A stretch of 64,000 bases of DNA from Thermothielavioides terrestris NRRL 8126 (Eukaryota; Ascomycota; Sordariomycetes; Sordariales; Chaetomiaceae), in assembly GCF_000226115.1 (NCBI RefSeq), contig NC_016459.1:4656501-4720500 (forward strand), in the 5' to 3' direction. The notes under the pieces are model-generated. The model was not told the origin of the DNA, searched no databases, and saw nothing but the letters and a program-made list of their open reading frames with translations. The position numbers and the translations under genes are program-made. Numbering within the stretch: the first letter of the stretch is position 1; every line of letters starts with the position of its first letter. This document shows, piece by piece, positions 10,936-23,000 of this stretch.

Positions 10936-12757
10936 ATGGCTACCGAGCGTAATGGCAAAACGCCTCTTGAGGGGCCGCCCGTGGAGTCTCCGGGAGACAG
11001 CTCGGCCGTCAGCGATCCCGAGACAAAGCTGAAAGATGACCTAGACCCGGCGGTGTCAGCCTCTAAGGGGGTTGAGGTTAACGACGACGGCACTGTGAAC
11101 GAGAGAGCGCTGCTCCGCAGAATCGACTGGCGGCTGCTTCCCGCGGTTGGCGTGCTCTACTTGCTCTCCTTCCTGGACCGCAGCAATGTGGGCAACGCGC
11201 GCATCGAGGGTCTCGCCGACGACACCGGCATGACGGGGAACCAGTATCTCACGGGTCTCACTCTCTATTTTATCGGATATGTGCTCTTCGAAGTCAGCTC
11301 CCACCACCTCTCTCTCTTGCTTCATATCTTTCGAGATTTCCCTAACCATGGAGTCGGGTCACCAGATACCCTGCAATATCATTCTCAAGCGGACCACCCC
11401 TCGGTTCTGGTTGCCGTTTTTGACGGCAGTGTGGGGAGTTGTGTCGACGTTGACGGGCGTTGTCCAGAATCTATCCGGCTTCTTCGCCAATCGCTTCTTC
11501 CTTGGTATCGCTGAGTCCGGTCTCTTTCCGGGAGTCGTGTACTACTTCTCAATGTGGTACAAGAGACGCGAGCGGCAGTTCCGGATCTCGCTGTTCTTTG
11601 GCGCCGCCGCTCTTGCGGGCTCTTTTGGAGGAATCCTGGCCTATGTGAGGGACCCTAGCTCTTCGTCTCTTCTCTGTTACAGAGCCAATGCTGACACGCG
11701 TTTGTTCCCTGAAGGGAATTGGAGACATGGCGGGCATTGTGTGGAAGAACGGCTGGCGATGGATTTTCATTCTCGTGAGTGTCTCCAGTCGGCCATCGAG
11801 GCTAGTCTGCTGGCACGCCTTGTGGACTAACGACCCTGACGCAGGAAGGCATAGCAACAGTCGTGGTTTCGGTGGCTGCGTTCTGGTTTATTTACAACTA
11901 CCCTGACACAGCTGGTTTCCTTTCAAACAAGGAGCGTGAATTCATACGCATTCGCCTAGCATCAGACAGCGACGCGACCCGGGATGAGCGCTTCACCTGG
12001 GGTAATGTCTCCCGGGCTTTGCGCGATCCAAAATGCTGGCTATATGGGCTCAGCTTCCACGCCACGAGTCTGCCACTGTACACTTTCTCCCTGTTCTTGG
12101 TACGTCTTATGCCTCACCATGGAGAGGTTCCTTATATCACGGCAGCTTGCTGACTCGTCCACGCCACAGCCAACCATCATCAAGGATCTCGGCTATTCGT
12201 CAGCGAACGCTCAACTCATGACCATCCCGCCCTACGCCTTCGCATTTTTGACGACCACAGGCGTCGCAGTCGTCTCCGAGAGGGTGGGACATCGTGCGAT
12301 ACCCATAATCGCCTCGTCGCTCTTCGCCATCATCGGCTACATCATCCTCTTGGCCAACACAGACCAGAGCGCACGGCCCGGTGTCTCCTACCTCGGCACC
12401 TTTTTCGCGGCCGGCGGCATCTACCCGGCGACGGCACTTGCCCTGTCGTGGCCGGCCATCAATGTGTCCGGCCAGACCAAGCGAGCCGTTGCTAACGCCA
12501 TGCAGATCAGCATCGGCGACCTCGGCGCGGTCATCGGGACGCAACTTTACCGTACCGATACGGCACCACGCTACGTCCTCGGCCATAGCTTTGCGCTTGG
12601 TTTCCTGGTTGCTGAGATTGTTGTCTCGTCCTTGCTGTACTTCATGCTGAAGAGGGAAAACGAGAGGCGGGAGGCCATAGCCGCCGAGGTGAAAGAGGTG
12701 GGTGATTTGCCAGACTGGGGCGGGGACGATGACCCGAGGTGGCGATTCGAGTTCTAA
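10936..12757 (+). CDS. MFS transporter, anion:cation symporter (Dal5/allantoate permease-like)
   Basis: This is a plasma-membrane transporter with about 12 TM segments, of the fungal ACS family that takes up allantoate, nicotinate, pantothenate-like or other organic anions. The exact substrate is not determinable. Five exons, all joined in phase 0: 10936-11292, 11366-11644, 11715-11774, 11845-12099, 12170-12757. Product 512 aa. Family marks: RIDWRLLPAVGVLYLLSFLDRSNVGNARIEG near residue 55, the WGVVSTLTGVVQN and FFLGIAESGLFPGVVYYFSMWYKRRER blocks, a central loop with EREFIRIRLASD, and NVSGQTKRAVANAMQISIGDLGAVIGTQLYR in the C-terminal half. The first donor is GTCAGC, weaker than the others. The N-terminal 50 residues are hydrophilic and cytosolic. 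Confidence 0.9.
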
Positions 12758-13148
12758 AACGTGAGTTGATGATCGCATTTGTGTCGTGCCCAAGCCTCGC
12801 TGCCAAGCACAGCAGCACAGGTTAACTGTGGAAAGACTCCACAGCTACCGCCGCGATGCTTGGAGGAATTGGAGGAAGAGAGCACTTTGCAGAGAGCTGT
12901 ACGGAGCTACACGATGGCTTCGTAATACTGTGATTTTAGGACTAGATCGACGATATCTTATGTAAATCTCTGTTGTACGCCTACAACTATGGAAGCCCCT
13001 GAAAAAGTCTGATAAGTGTGCTATTCTCTTATGGTTACGCGATTATGTAGGTACATAACCTTTCAGCATAGGTACCTCCGTAGCCGAGCTTACTTCTCAG
13101 TCACCCCCCAATCCTATCGCGATACGCTACCCCCCGTCGCAGCAACTG
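12758..13148. other. intergenic between convergent genes
   Basis: This is the shared 3' region of the MFS gene and the P-type ATPase gene. It contains two copies of a TAGGTAC-type motif (13048 and 13069). Nothing else was recognised. Confidence 0.45.
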
Positions 13149-16100
13149 TTACCAAGCAATACGGGCAACCGGGCCGTTGGGGAAGAGCCTGACAACCAGC
13201 TTCCTGAGCTCGTCCATGCACAGGATGCCCAGGGCCAGCGGGATCGGGATGAGCCAGAACTCGATGGGCACCGGGGCGGTGCCGAACAGGGTCTGGATGC
13301 CGGGCACCTCGGTGACGAAGACGGCGATGGCCAGGCTGACGGCCATGGACAGGATCAGCCATGGGTTGCGGCGCTGGGGCCGGATCGGGTCGGCCTGCAC
13401 GATGCTCAGCCGGCGGTTGCGCACCGACAGGATGTTGCCCCACTGCAGGAAGACGAGTGTGACGAAGTAGACGCACTGGCCCGTGGCGTTGAAGCGCTGC
13501 AGCTCGTCGGCCGTGTAGCCGTAGAAGCCGTCCGAGTAGCTCTCGAAGGCGAAAAAGAGGCGGTTGGCCGGGATGCCGGCGTACTTCCACATGTAGAGGA
13601 AGAACATGGCGTGGGCCGTGACGGTCTCTAGGCAGCCGATGAACAGATAGGCTTGCAAGTAGATGCGGAGGTTGATGAGGTGGTCGCGCTTGTGGTTCCG
13701 GGGCGGGAGCGACAGGAGATCGAACTCCTCCTTCTCCATGATCAGGGACATGGAGAGAAACAGGTCGGTGAAGACGCAGATGATGATCATGAGGAACGAG
13801 CTGAGGGGCAGCGGGACGCCGAAGAAGACGTTGAGGAGCACAGGCCAGATCTCGGACCAGGAGCCGGCGGGGAGCAGGTAGGCAATGACTTTCTGCAGGT
13901 TCTGGAATACGAGGCGGCCGAGGCGAATGGCTTGCACGATCTCGTCGAAGCGGTCGAGGAGGACCAGGTCAGACGCTTCGATGGCGACATCGGACCCCGA
14001 AACCACGGCGATACCCACATCGGCGGCGCGCATGGCGGGTGCGTCGTTGACTCCGTCGCCCGTCACGGCTACGACACTGTCGCGCGCACGGAACTCGTTG
14101 ACAATGCGGAGCTTCTGCTCGGGGGTCGTGCGCGCAAAGACAATCTCCCGATACTGGCAGACGACGTCCCAGTCGTCGGGTGTGAGGCGGGCGATCTGGT
14201 TGCCTTCGAGCAGGAGGCTGCTGCGCTCGGTCGAGATGCTCTTGTCGCTGGACTCGGAGGCAGAGAGAACGCCGGAGGCGGCACGGACTTGGTCGAACGT
14301 GTCGGGCTCGCGCGGACCGGTGAAGATACCAACCTGGGTGGCAATAGCAGCGGCAGTCAGGCCGTAGTCGCCCGTCACCATGAAGAAGCGGGCCCCAGCA
14401 CGGCGGCACTCGGAGATGGTATGGGCCGTCTCCATTCGCGGGGGGTCGATGATGCCCATGATTCCCACAACAGTGAGGTTCGAGATGGCGTCGGCGGCAA
14501 CCTCGTCGCTGAAGGCGTTGGTACCGTGCGCGCTCCTGGGTCTCATGGCCTTCTCGCACAGAACGATGACGCGCTCGGCGAGGCGGGAATGCTTGTCCTG
14601 AAAGGCCTTGAAGGCGGCGCGAGCAGCCAAGTCAAGCGGCTGAACCGAGTCGGTTTTGCGTGACCAGTAATGCGTGCATGCTGGCAGCAGGACGTCGGGA
14701 GCTCCCTTGATGTAGACTTGATACGAATCGGCCTTCTCGGAGGTGGCATCCTTCGCGTCGCGGTACATGGCAAGCATCCACTTGTTCTTCGAGTTGAAGG
14801 GGATCTCAAAGTCTCGGGGCCTCCGCGGTGTGCTGTCCCCCTGCATCCCAGCAGCGACGAAGCGGAGGACGGCAGAGTCGGTGGCATTTCCCTGGACCTG
14901 GCGATCGCGCGGGGGAAGGTGAATTGAGGTCGGATCAAACGAGGCATCATGGCAGAGTTCGGCAGCGCGGTAGAGGGCGGAAGCGCTGTTTGACGGCTTC
15001 TCGGACCGCAGGTCCTGGTAGACGTCCTCGGGCGACGAGAACTCGTGGTCGACCAACGCGACCGAGGCCACATGCATCTCGTTCGTGGTAAGCGTGCCCG
15101 TCTTGTCCGAGCAGATGACGTTGACGCAGCCGAGCGTCTCGACGGTCGCGAGGCCTTTTGGCAGGATGTTCGCAGCCTTCATCCGGCGAGCAACCATCAT
15201 GAGGGTGAGGGCGACGCCAACCGGCATGCCCTCAGGAATGAAAGCCACGACGCAACCCATCACGTTGTTCAGCATGGCCACGACATTCATGAAGCTGTAG
15301 TGCTTAACGCGCAGCCAGCCCACCCAGGTGAAGAGAATCAAGAGGGCGAGGACGACGGTGAGGCAGACGATGATGCGTACGAAGCGCGAAATCTCGCGTT
15401 GAATCAGCGTCGGCTTCTCCTTGACACCGGCCGTGGCGGCAGCAATGCGACCCATGACGGACCGGGCACCCGTGAGGATGACGACGCCCATGCCACTGCC
15501 GTTGCAGACGATGCAGCCCATGAGAGCGATGTTGCGGCTTTCCAGAAAGTTGGGGTCCGTGCAGTCGACGGCGCCTTCGATCTCGTCCGACTCGCCCGTG
15601 AGAATCGACCGGTCGAAGCGGATGTCACCGGAGTGGCTCAGGAGCCTCATATCGGCGGGGACCTTGTTGCCAATCTCGAGGAAGACGATGTCGCCACTGA
15701 CGAGTTCGGCGGCCGAGATGCGCTTCTTCTTGCCGTCGCGGAGGACCATGGTCTCGGACGGCAGCAGGTCCATGATGGAGCTCATCGTGCGGACGGTTGA
15801 CCAATCCTGAAAGGCCGAGAAGCCGGCCTGGAGGACGATGACGATGATGACGAGGATGGCGAGGGCAAGCATGGTGGGCGACGGCGGGTCGCTCAGGGGA
15901 CGCCAGCAGATGAAGAAGATGATGACGCCGATCCAGAGGACGGAGCAGAAGCCGCCAAAGACATACCAAAAGAGCTTCTTGGCGTAGTTCGTCTTGGGCT
16001 TGGGCAGCGTGTTGCGGCCGTCGCGCTCCAGGCGGCGGGCGGCCGCCTCGTCGGAGAGACCTTGGTCAGGGGAGACATGGAGCTGCTGGCAGATCTGGTC

Positions 16101-16475
16101 GGTAGCGAGCTGGTGGAAGCTGAGATTGGCGAAATAGTCCTGGTCGTCCTTCTTCCCCGCGGCTTTCCCCTTGAGCTCGCCAGCTTCGTCGGGGAAGGCC
16201 TGGGACTCGGCGACTTGGATGGAAAGGGTGCGGTACTCGATGGGAACGCCGCTGTAGGGAGAGGTGGACGCAGCTCCGGCCGAGCTGATGCTGAGCGAGC
16301 GGCGGCGGGAGCGAGACCGCGAATTGCTTCTCCGGTCCGAGCGACCGCGACGAGCCTCGCGAGCCTCGCGGGGAACACGAGGATTGTTGGTGCCGTCCTC
16401 GAACGTAATGCCCGTGGGCCGAGAGACGGCGGCCTCTAAATCGGGGGGCGCTCCGGGCGCAGATTCGTTGGCCAT
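13149..16475 (-). CDS. P-type ATPase, subfamily IIC (Na+/K+-ATPase alpha-like)
   Basis: A single uninterrupted frame of 1108 aa encodes a cation-pumping P-type ATPase of the Na+/K+-ATPase-like class. Marks in order: an Arg/Ser-rich cytosolic N-terminus (about 1-110), a cation-ATPase N domain, TGES of the actuator domain near 292, PEGMP in M4 near 417, the phosphorylation motif DKTGTLTT near 456, KGAPD of the nucleotide-binding domain near 590, and GDGVNDAPAMRAADVGIAV near 807. The M5-M6 region reads PAGSWSEIWPVLLNVFFG followed by IICVFTDLFLSMSLIMEK. Relative to animal pumps, the M4 and M6 ion-ligand positions differ: PEGMP replaces PEGLL, and the first Asp of the M6 D..GTD motif is absent. 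The transported ion is therefore uncertain. The length is in the family range, and no intron is needed. Confidence 0.93.
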   Translation of the reverse strand: MANESAPGAPPDLEAAVSRPTGITFEDGTNNPRVPREAREARRGRSDRRSNSRSRSRRRSLSISSAGAASTSPYSGVPIEYRTLSIQVAESQAFPDEAGELKGKAAGKKDDQDYFANLSFHQLATDQICQQLHVSPDQGLSDEAAARRLERDGRNTLPKPKTNYAKKLFWYVFGGFCSVLWIGVIIFFICWRPLSDPPSPTMLALAILVIIVIVLQAGFSAFQDWSTVRTMSSIMDLLPSETMVLRDGKKKRISAAELVSGDIVFLEIGNKVPADMRLLSHSGDIRFDRSILTGESDEIEGAVDCTDPNFLESRNIALMGCIVCNGSGMGVVILTGARSVMGRIAAATAGVKEKPTLIQREISRFVRIIVCLTVVLALLILFTWVGWLRVKHYSFMNVVAMLNNVMGCVVAFIPEGMPVGVALTLMMVARRMKAANILPKGLATVETLGCVNVICSDKTGTLTTNEMHVASVALVDHEFSSPEDVYQDLRSEKPSNSASALYRAAELCHDASFDPTSIHLPPRDRQVQGNATDSAVLRFVAAGMQGDSTPRRPRDFEIPFNSKNKWMLAMYRDAKDATSEKADSYQVYIKGAPDVLLPACTHYWSRKTDSVQPLDLAARAAFKAFQDKHSRLAERVIVLCEKAMRPRSAHGTNAFSDEVAADAISNLTVVGIMGIIDPPRMETAHTISECRRAGARFFMVTGDYGLTAAAIATQVGIFTGPREPDTFDQVRAASGVLSASESSDKSISTERSSLLLEGNQIARLTPDDWDVVCQYREIVFARTTPEQKLRIVNEFRARDSVVAVTGDGVNDAPAMRAADVGIAVVSGSDVAIEASDLVLLDRFDEIVQAIRLGRLVFQNLQKVIAYLLPAGSWSEIWPVLLNVFFGVPLPLSSFLMIIICVFTDLFLSMSLIMEKEEFDLLSLPPRNHKRDHLINLRIYLQAYLFIGCLETVTAHAMFFLYMWKYAGIPANRLFFAFESYSDGFYGYTADELQRFNATGQCVYFVTLVFLQWGNILSVRNRRLSIVQADPIRPQRRNPWLILSMAVSLAIAVFVTEVPGIQTLFGTAPVPIEFWLIPIPLALGILCMDELRKLVVRLFPNGPVARIAW

Positions 16476-19354
16476 GGCGTCTCGAACGATTACGACCAGA
16501 CTCTGCGGTCAGGAAGCTAGACGTAATGGCGGTTTCCTGGTACTTTTAAAGTCGGACCGGAGGGCAGTATGTGGAGCGTTGTTCTCCTCGAGGGCCCGAA
16601 CAGCGGATGAACAGCTCGGGGCCCAACAACAACAACCCAAACAAAGAAGGGTCGCAGCTGGATCCGAGTCCGGGAGAGGGGTGGGAAGATCCAGCGAACA
16701 ACTCGAGGCCATTATCCGAACATTCTTTATATCGCGCATGCCGCAGCAGTAGCCCGGACCGCTCCAGTCCGGCGGTGATCGTCGCGGAGGAGTTTGCCGG
16801 CTGTTGGCGGGCAGGCACAGCGACGGCGCAGGCAGGATCCGGCGACTACACCAACCTGGAACTTGTTCCATCGCCACAGCCAGGTTCTGGCATATTCCAG
16901 CCTTTGCTGATGCCGCCCCAGAACAAGGAACGTGGAAGCGCCCCAAGCATGCAGCCAAAGGCGTGCAGGTTCGATCACTTCGATTGGACATCCCCGTGCA
17001 GCTCCCGGGTTGGCGTCAGCCAGGCTACCTAGCAGAGTCGCAACCAGCAAGCCCTGCCCAGGCAGCGAGGAGCAAGCAGGAGCAAGCGGAAGGAGGCGGG
17101 AAAAATTGCCAAAAAGCAGCGGGGCGCTTGGTGTGTTCGGTCGTCCCTGCTTTGTGCTTGGGAAGCATTTTCTTGCGTATCCTGCCTGATTTGGGTATGG
17201 TGACGGCTGCAGACTGGTCTGGGCGATGGAGGACGATGGACCTGAGTGATTTACTGCGTATTTCGAAATGTGCCCCGTGTTGCTGGTTCCTTCGGCAACT
17301 GTCATGCTCCGCCACCTAGGTCAAGGCAGGATGGATGTCCGTCGACGAGGTGAGGGCTCCGCTCGTTAAGGTGTACAGATGCCATACCTTGGCGTTTGCG
17401 ACGCGTAGCCGCGACCTCGGTGTACAGTCCAATATCAGTGCTAACTGGGAGCCCAAGCTTAGCGCCACGCTAAAAAAAAAAACGAGCGTACTGCGGTAAA
17501 TTTAGCGACGAGAAGCCGGCGCAGACCGCCCCGTCGGCCCCCGCGCTGCGCTGCAGAGCTCCTGGTTGGTGTTGCTAAATCAACTGTGGTGCATGAAAGC
17601 CCCTTACTACACGACAAAACATGGAACACAGATTCTGCCTCGGAAATCACCGTATCTGGAAATGTGCTCACAGTCAGACCAAACATTCGACATGGTCTGA
17701 TTAGGTACCGTCACGCGAGACAGCAAGCAGTGGCTTCCGTTATGTACGCGACAGTAGCTGCCGGGTATGCGACCTTCGCTACCCGCGCAGGGAGTTAGCG
17801 CCACCGAAGTTCTCACCAGGGGCCAGGGCTCTGGCGCGCCGGAGGCCGCCCGCAACCTGCAAACTTGCAGCCCGGAACATTTTACATACGCAGTGTAACA
17901 TGGAGCATGCAGCATGCAGCATGGACCACGGAACACCATGGATGTCAGGACCATGGCAACTCGCGGCTTAGTTACACAGTACTCCGTACACAGTTCAAGA
18001 CAAAGCAGACTGGTGCGGAGGGATGCTCCCTCCTCAGTTGCCCCCCTGCGGACGCAGAAGCAAAAACAGAAAGCCGATGCGTGATTTTCTGGCCTGCGTC
18101 GCAGCCTCCATGGGAGCACGTTCGTTCGAGTGCGGAGAACTTTGTGCCTCGACCTGTGTTTGCAGAGTCCCAGCTTCTCTTTCCGCAACACTTTGGTAAA
18201 CACTTCGATTCGCTCCTCGATTCGCTCCGGATCTTCGCAGCACAGCGCCGGGGAGGCGGCGGAGAAAAGTGTATCAGGATGAACAGGGAACCTACACTAC
18301 GTGCTCGACTGTCTCTGCTTACACACACTACCACCTACCACGGTATGGGAGTGATGTACGGTAGTCAGTAAGTGCACAGTACCCCGGCGGTGAGGACTGG
18401 GGCCGAATACGACGCAATCAAGTCCTCAGCTGGCCGCTGAACTGAATGGCCAGCATGGCGGCGGGGTCCGTCTCGGACAAGATCAAATGCTCGGCTGCCG
18501 GTGATTCTGGAAGCCATGACGCCCACTGCATCCTTCATCACGATTAATGTTAGCATGTTCCTGGTTCGCTCAGGTGGATGGATGGATGATTGGATGTTCA
18601 CCAAGGTCCCTGGTCCGAGGTTCAGTGCACACAGGTTGGCTCAGACCAAGTCCAGCGGCCACACGCCGGCTCTTACAGCCTTTTTGCTAATCGTGTACTG
18701 TACGTACGTCTCTTGATAGAGACCAGCCTACCCTACCAGGCCATGGCTGCAAACTAAGATGGCACCGCGTCTCGGAGGTTTCATGCGGGCTGTTCACCCC
18801 CCTTCATCCCACGCACAACCGAAAGCCTCGCCGTGGCCCGCCATGCCGTGCCCAATACCAGGATGCCGGGTCCGCCAGCGGGAAGGTTGGGGACAGAAAG
18901 GTGCGAGAGCCGCTCCTGGATGCACGCGGTTCCCGGTTGGGTTGCACAGCATGCCTGAACTGCCGCAGCTACACTCTTCGGCGGCCAGGTAATTACCCCC
19001 ACACCGTTCGCCGCACGCAGACACTCCGTAAATCGCTCATCTCATGCCTCAGCATATATGTACCCACCTCGCAAGCCCCCCAGCTCATGTATGTGCCGGT
19101 GGGATTCGGGAGGATGTTGTTGGCTGGGAGACGAGGAGGGCACATTTCCAACCCGTCGGGCCGCGGCGGCATGACAACGTGAACATACAGGGGGAGAGTT
19201 GCAAGGAAATTTCCATGTTCTAAAAACCATTGATCTTAATGGTGGCACTCCGCCCTCCCGGTGTAAGCAAGCGGGCAGGGTGCGTCTCGGATTCTCATCC
19301 AGCCATCCCGCACTCGATATGCTCGGTGCTCTCCCTGGACCGGGTGTCTTCATC
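16476..19354. other. 2.9-kb intergenic region
   Basis: It contains the 5' flank of the ATPase gene and the 3' flank of the OPT gene. A perfect 12-bp tandem duplication (TCGATTCGCTCC twice) lies at 18205-18228, a short TGGA repeat lies near 18573-18596, and GCATGCA-type repeats lie near 17905-17920. Open frames here are short and unlike any family I know. No RNA gene was seen. Confidence 0.45.
18205..18228. repeat. 12-bp perfect tandem repeat, two copies
   Basis: The unit TCGATTCGCTCC is duplicated head to tail in intergenic DNA. No function is suggested. Confidence 0.85.
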
Positions 19355-22116
19355 TCAAGGGAAGCTCCCCTTCTCAGGACCGAAATAACCACGCTCCGGA
19401 ATCGGCAAAATTCCCACGCTCCGCCCGTCCATGCCAGCCGAGCTGACCGTGTTCCCCCACCATTCCAGCTTGACCGGGTTGTAGCCGACCGCGAAGAACA
19501 TGATGAGCCCGCTGATGGCAACGCCCGCCGTCAGCGCCGCCGAGAGCACGTAGTTGTACTTCTCCCACCAGGCCAGCCGGTACTTGGGCAGCAGGTACAT
19601 GAAGATGAAGGAGAGGATGAACCCGGGCGTCTTGTACGCCATGTTGGACGGCGCCCAGTGCTGCACCCCCTGGATCACCAGGATCGGATTCAGCCACAGC
19701 AGCGACGCGACGAAGGGGAACAGCGTCTTGTCCAGCACCGCAAACGTGCGCGGCCGCAGCCTCGCCCTGAGCTTCTCCTTCACCCGCGGCAGGTACTTGG
19801 GCCCGAGGCCCTGGCCGACAAGGAACACCAGGGCAATGGCCACGCCCATCAGGAAGCACCACTTGAACAGCGGGTACATGGCGCCGAACATCCTCTCGGA
19901 GCCGAGCAGGCCCCACATGAGCGAGCTGGCGTACAGCGGGGCGCCGTCGTTGGCGCAGGTGAAGCGGCTGGGCTGGTCGGGCGTGCACAGGCCCTTGACG
20001 TTCTCCATGATGAAGTTCTGCGTGGCGACGGCGACGAAGCAGGTGATGATGATGGTGCCGATCTGGCTGCGGAAGACGGCGCGCGGCGCGATCTTGACGT
20101 AGTGCGCCATCTTCTGGTCCTGCACGTAGTTGTCGCCGTAGCCGGCCAGCGCCCACGAGCCGAGCGTCTGCGCGAACAGGAACGCGTTCGGGTTGCCCGG
20201 CAGCAGGTAGCCCGTCAGCACCTGGATCAGCGAGCCGAGCCCCAGGTTCGTGCCCGTCGTGGCCGACAGGAACGACAGCGGCACCGCGAAGACCAGGTTG
20301 ACGCCGATCATGAGGAAGACGAGCCAGACGGGCGTGTCGAGCGGGTAGATGGACAGGAAGACGACCGCGACGACCACCGCCAGCACCAGGATCAGCAGGA
20401 ACCACCAGTCGGGAACCTCAGGGTACTGCGCCATCAGCCGGCTGTGCACGTCCATGGCGCCCTCGTAGTTGCCGCGCCCGTGGCGCAGGCCCCGGTAGAA
20501 GTCGACGTACGCCTGCCCGACCGTGGTCCACTGGTTGACCATGATGTAGAGGAAGTAGACCGGGTAGAAGGCGAAGTTGGCGCCCACCGTGAGGATGTAG
20601 CCGGCCGAGTAGAAGGGCGGCGAGTAGGCCTGGTACTTGGCCTCGTCGAGCCGGTTGTTGACCACGACGTTCTGCACCCGGTACGGCTTGCCGTCGTTGG
20701 CGAAGGCCGAGCTGGAGTTGATGGGCAGGTAGGCCGTGTAGTTCATGTTGCGGTAGTAGATGGCCAGGATGATGAGCCCCCCGAACATCGCGCCGAACCA
20801 CATGGTGCACGTGCTGAAGAAGGGCTGCGACAGCGCCGCGTACGAGCTCGTGGCCACGTTCCAGTCGAAGGTGGTGATGGGGTTGAACAAGCCCAGTCCG
20901 AGAGACGACCCGGTAAGGATGGCCAGCGTCAGGTTCTCGGGGGCTATCCACGTCATCCAGTTGAAGGTCGAGAGCGCGGTGAACAGATAGCCCGGCAGCC
21001 AGTAGTAGATGGCCATGCTGATTGTGCAGATGTAGAAGAACTTGTACCGCGAGATCGTCCAGCCGTAGATGTTTTCCTTGGGCTCCGGGCGAGTTAAGGC
21101 GCGGTTCATGGCGATGGTCGGCAGGATTGTCGGCCATAGGGCCTTGACCGGGTAGACGCTGAAGCGCCGCAGATATCCCGCAAAGCCCATGCCCATCAGC
21201 TGGACGAAGAGGGTCAGCATCAGCTGGTAGCCAAACGTAACGAACTTCAAGCCGTAATAGACATCCATTTTCTGGACGAGAATCTGCTGGCGGTCAGCCT
21301 CGAGACGAAAAGAAGAGGAGGAAGTGGTCTAAGGTCCTTACCATCCCGTAAGAGTTGGTCGTGTAGATTGCGATGTTGTACGTAATTGTCGCAAACATCT
21401 GCTCCTTGAAGGTCCACGGCCCCGGGTTGAGGGAATGCCGCACTCCAAAGAGCGTGATTCCCCAGTCAGGTAGCAGCCACTCGAGTGCTTTCGCACAGGG
21501 ATATAGGAGGATCTGGATCACCGACCCGCTGAGCGCTACGGTTGCCAGTCAGCTGGGTATCCATCCACGCACGGCATGCACGGCAAACTCTGGAGAACTC
21601 ACTGACAGATGGGAACCTGCTGTTGAAGAAGGAGGCCATGAACGTGCCGATGACGGCCCAGGAAATGCCCAAGAAGTACGCGCGGATCGTCTCGATCGGG
21701 ACGCTCGAGTCGTCGATGACCTCGGCCACGGCGCGGACGCCCGGGTAGGGAGACGAGTAGCGCATCATGACGGCGTCGATGCGCAGGTCGCGGTCGTAGA
21801 ACTCGCCGTACTGCTTCCGCCCCTCGAGCAGGCGCCGCATGCGCTCGCGCATCTCAGAAGGGAAGTTCCAGTCGTCGGCGTGGAACTTGTACGACTCCTG
21901 CACGATGGCAATCGCCTCCTCCTCGGTCATGTTGTTGATCTTGTCCAGGATGTACTCGCCCTCCCCGTTGGGCGCCAGCTCCTCCAGCATCTCGTGCGGA
22001 ATCTGGTCCCCGATCCGCTCATGCGCGGCTGATCTGGACCTTAGCTTTTCCGGGTCACCGCCTGGGGCTCCGGGCGCAGCTTCGACCTCGTCGACGACTT
22101 CTACCTTTCCCGCCAT
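19355..22116 (-). CDS. oligopeptide transporter, OPT family
   Basis: This is a proton-coupled transporter of small peptides (tetra/pentapeptides, possibly glutathione) in the plasma membrane. Exons 21603-22116, 21342-21535 and 19355-21286 join in phase to 879 aa, typical for the family. The introns are short (67 and 55 nt; donors GTGAGT and GTAAGG). The N-terminal 170 residues are hydrophilic and end in SPYPGVRAVAEVIDD and ETIRAYFLGISWAVIG. The OPT signature NPGPWTFKEQ begins near residue 208. The third exon encodes the remaining TM segments, including the AAVCPIVYPVKALWPTIL-like region (seen here as FSVYPVKALWPTILPTIAMN) and a C-terminal FFAVGYNPVKLEWWGN. A second AG three bases further in could also serve as the last acceptor and would drop one Gln. 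The subclass within OPT cannot be fixed by eye. Confidence 0.92.
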
Positions 22117-23000
22117 CGTGCTTACAGTTTACGCTGGGTGTTGCCGCGGCAGACAGTCCCAGACGCTGGGTTCCGTAGGGAGGGAATTCCAGCGCCTCTG
22201 TCGGGACATAGGAAGGGAGGGGTCCACGAGAAGAGACGATAAGCGTTGGCACCGGCACCAACAGTCCCGTCCACACTGCGCGGTGCCGTACCGCGCGGTC
22301 CATGCGGGGGAAACACATTCCTGTCTCGGCCGTGTTGAACGTTACATGAGCCAAGCATCCTATAAAGGTGATCCCTTCCGTGCCCAGAGCCAAGGGCTAA
22401 AATTGCGGGGGTCCGGAAACACGCAGGGACTGTTGGGACGTGCCTGCGGACGACATCGGCGAAGCGCGTGACCTCGACGTCTTCGAGCTTCCTGTCTTCC
22501 TCTGCCGGCAGCCAACCGCTAGGCTAAAATCGGCAGGAGATACCAGGCGCCCAGGTTCGCATATGCGATCCTTGAGGATTTCAAAGTCTAGGCCGGCAGT
22601 TTGCAGGTGGCTCCGGAATAGAGGGTTCACTTTTAATTATGCATGATTCCCTAGTAGCTTCATTGTTCGCTCTCCTCCTTATATCCACCCTCTCCGGTTT
22701 CGTTCTCTGATGTCTGTTCTGTTTTCTTCTAATCCGTGTACTTCTTGGTCTTAAATTGATGAACATTAGGACTTGAGAAAGTTGAGATCAGTAGTTACTG
22801 TCAGCTATGCAATTAAACTCTATGCGCCGAGCTGCATTCTCCTCAATTCTGCCCCTGGAAGATTCGGCCACTGCATATGGATACCTCATCTTGCCGGACC
22901 TGTCGATAGCGCCAAATTTCCTGGAACTCTGGTGCATCCACCAGAACACTGGCCGTATCAGCTTCTTGACGAAGCCAGGTGCCGCCGCAGGCCAGTTGTT
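22117..23000. other. intergenic, 5' flank of the OPT gene
   Basis: No coding exon was recognised. A TATAAAGG sequence at about 22361 is nearly palindromic, but it lies about 245 bp upstream of the OPT start, so I do not call it a TATA box. Confidence 0.4.

Noticed and set aside
19199..21097. 632-codon plus-strand open frame opposite the OPT gene
   Set aside because: It is rich in Arg, His, Val and Gln with no domain, and is the antisense shadow of the GC-biased OPT exon.
22360..22367. TATA box for the OPT gene
   Set aside because: TATAAAGG is on the plus strand about 245 bp away; on the minus strand it reads CCTTTATA and is too far from the start.
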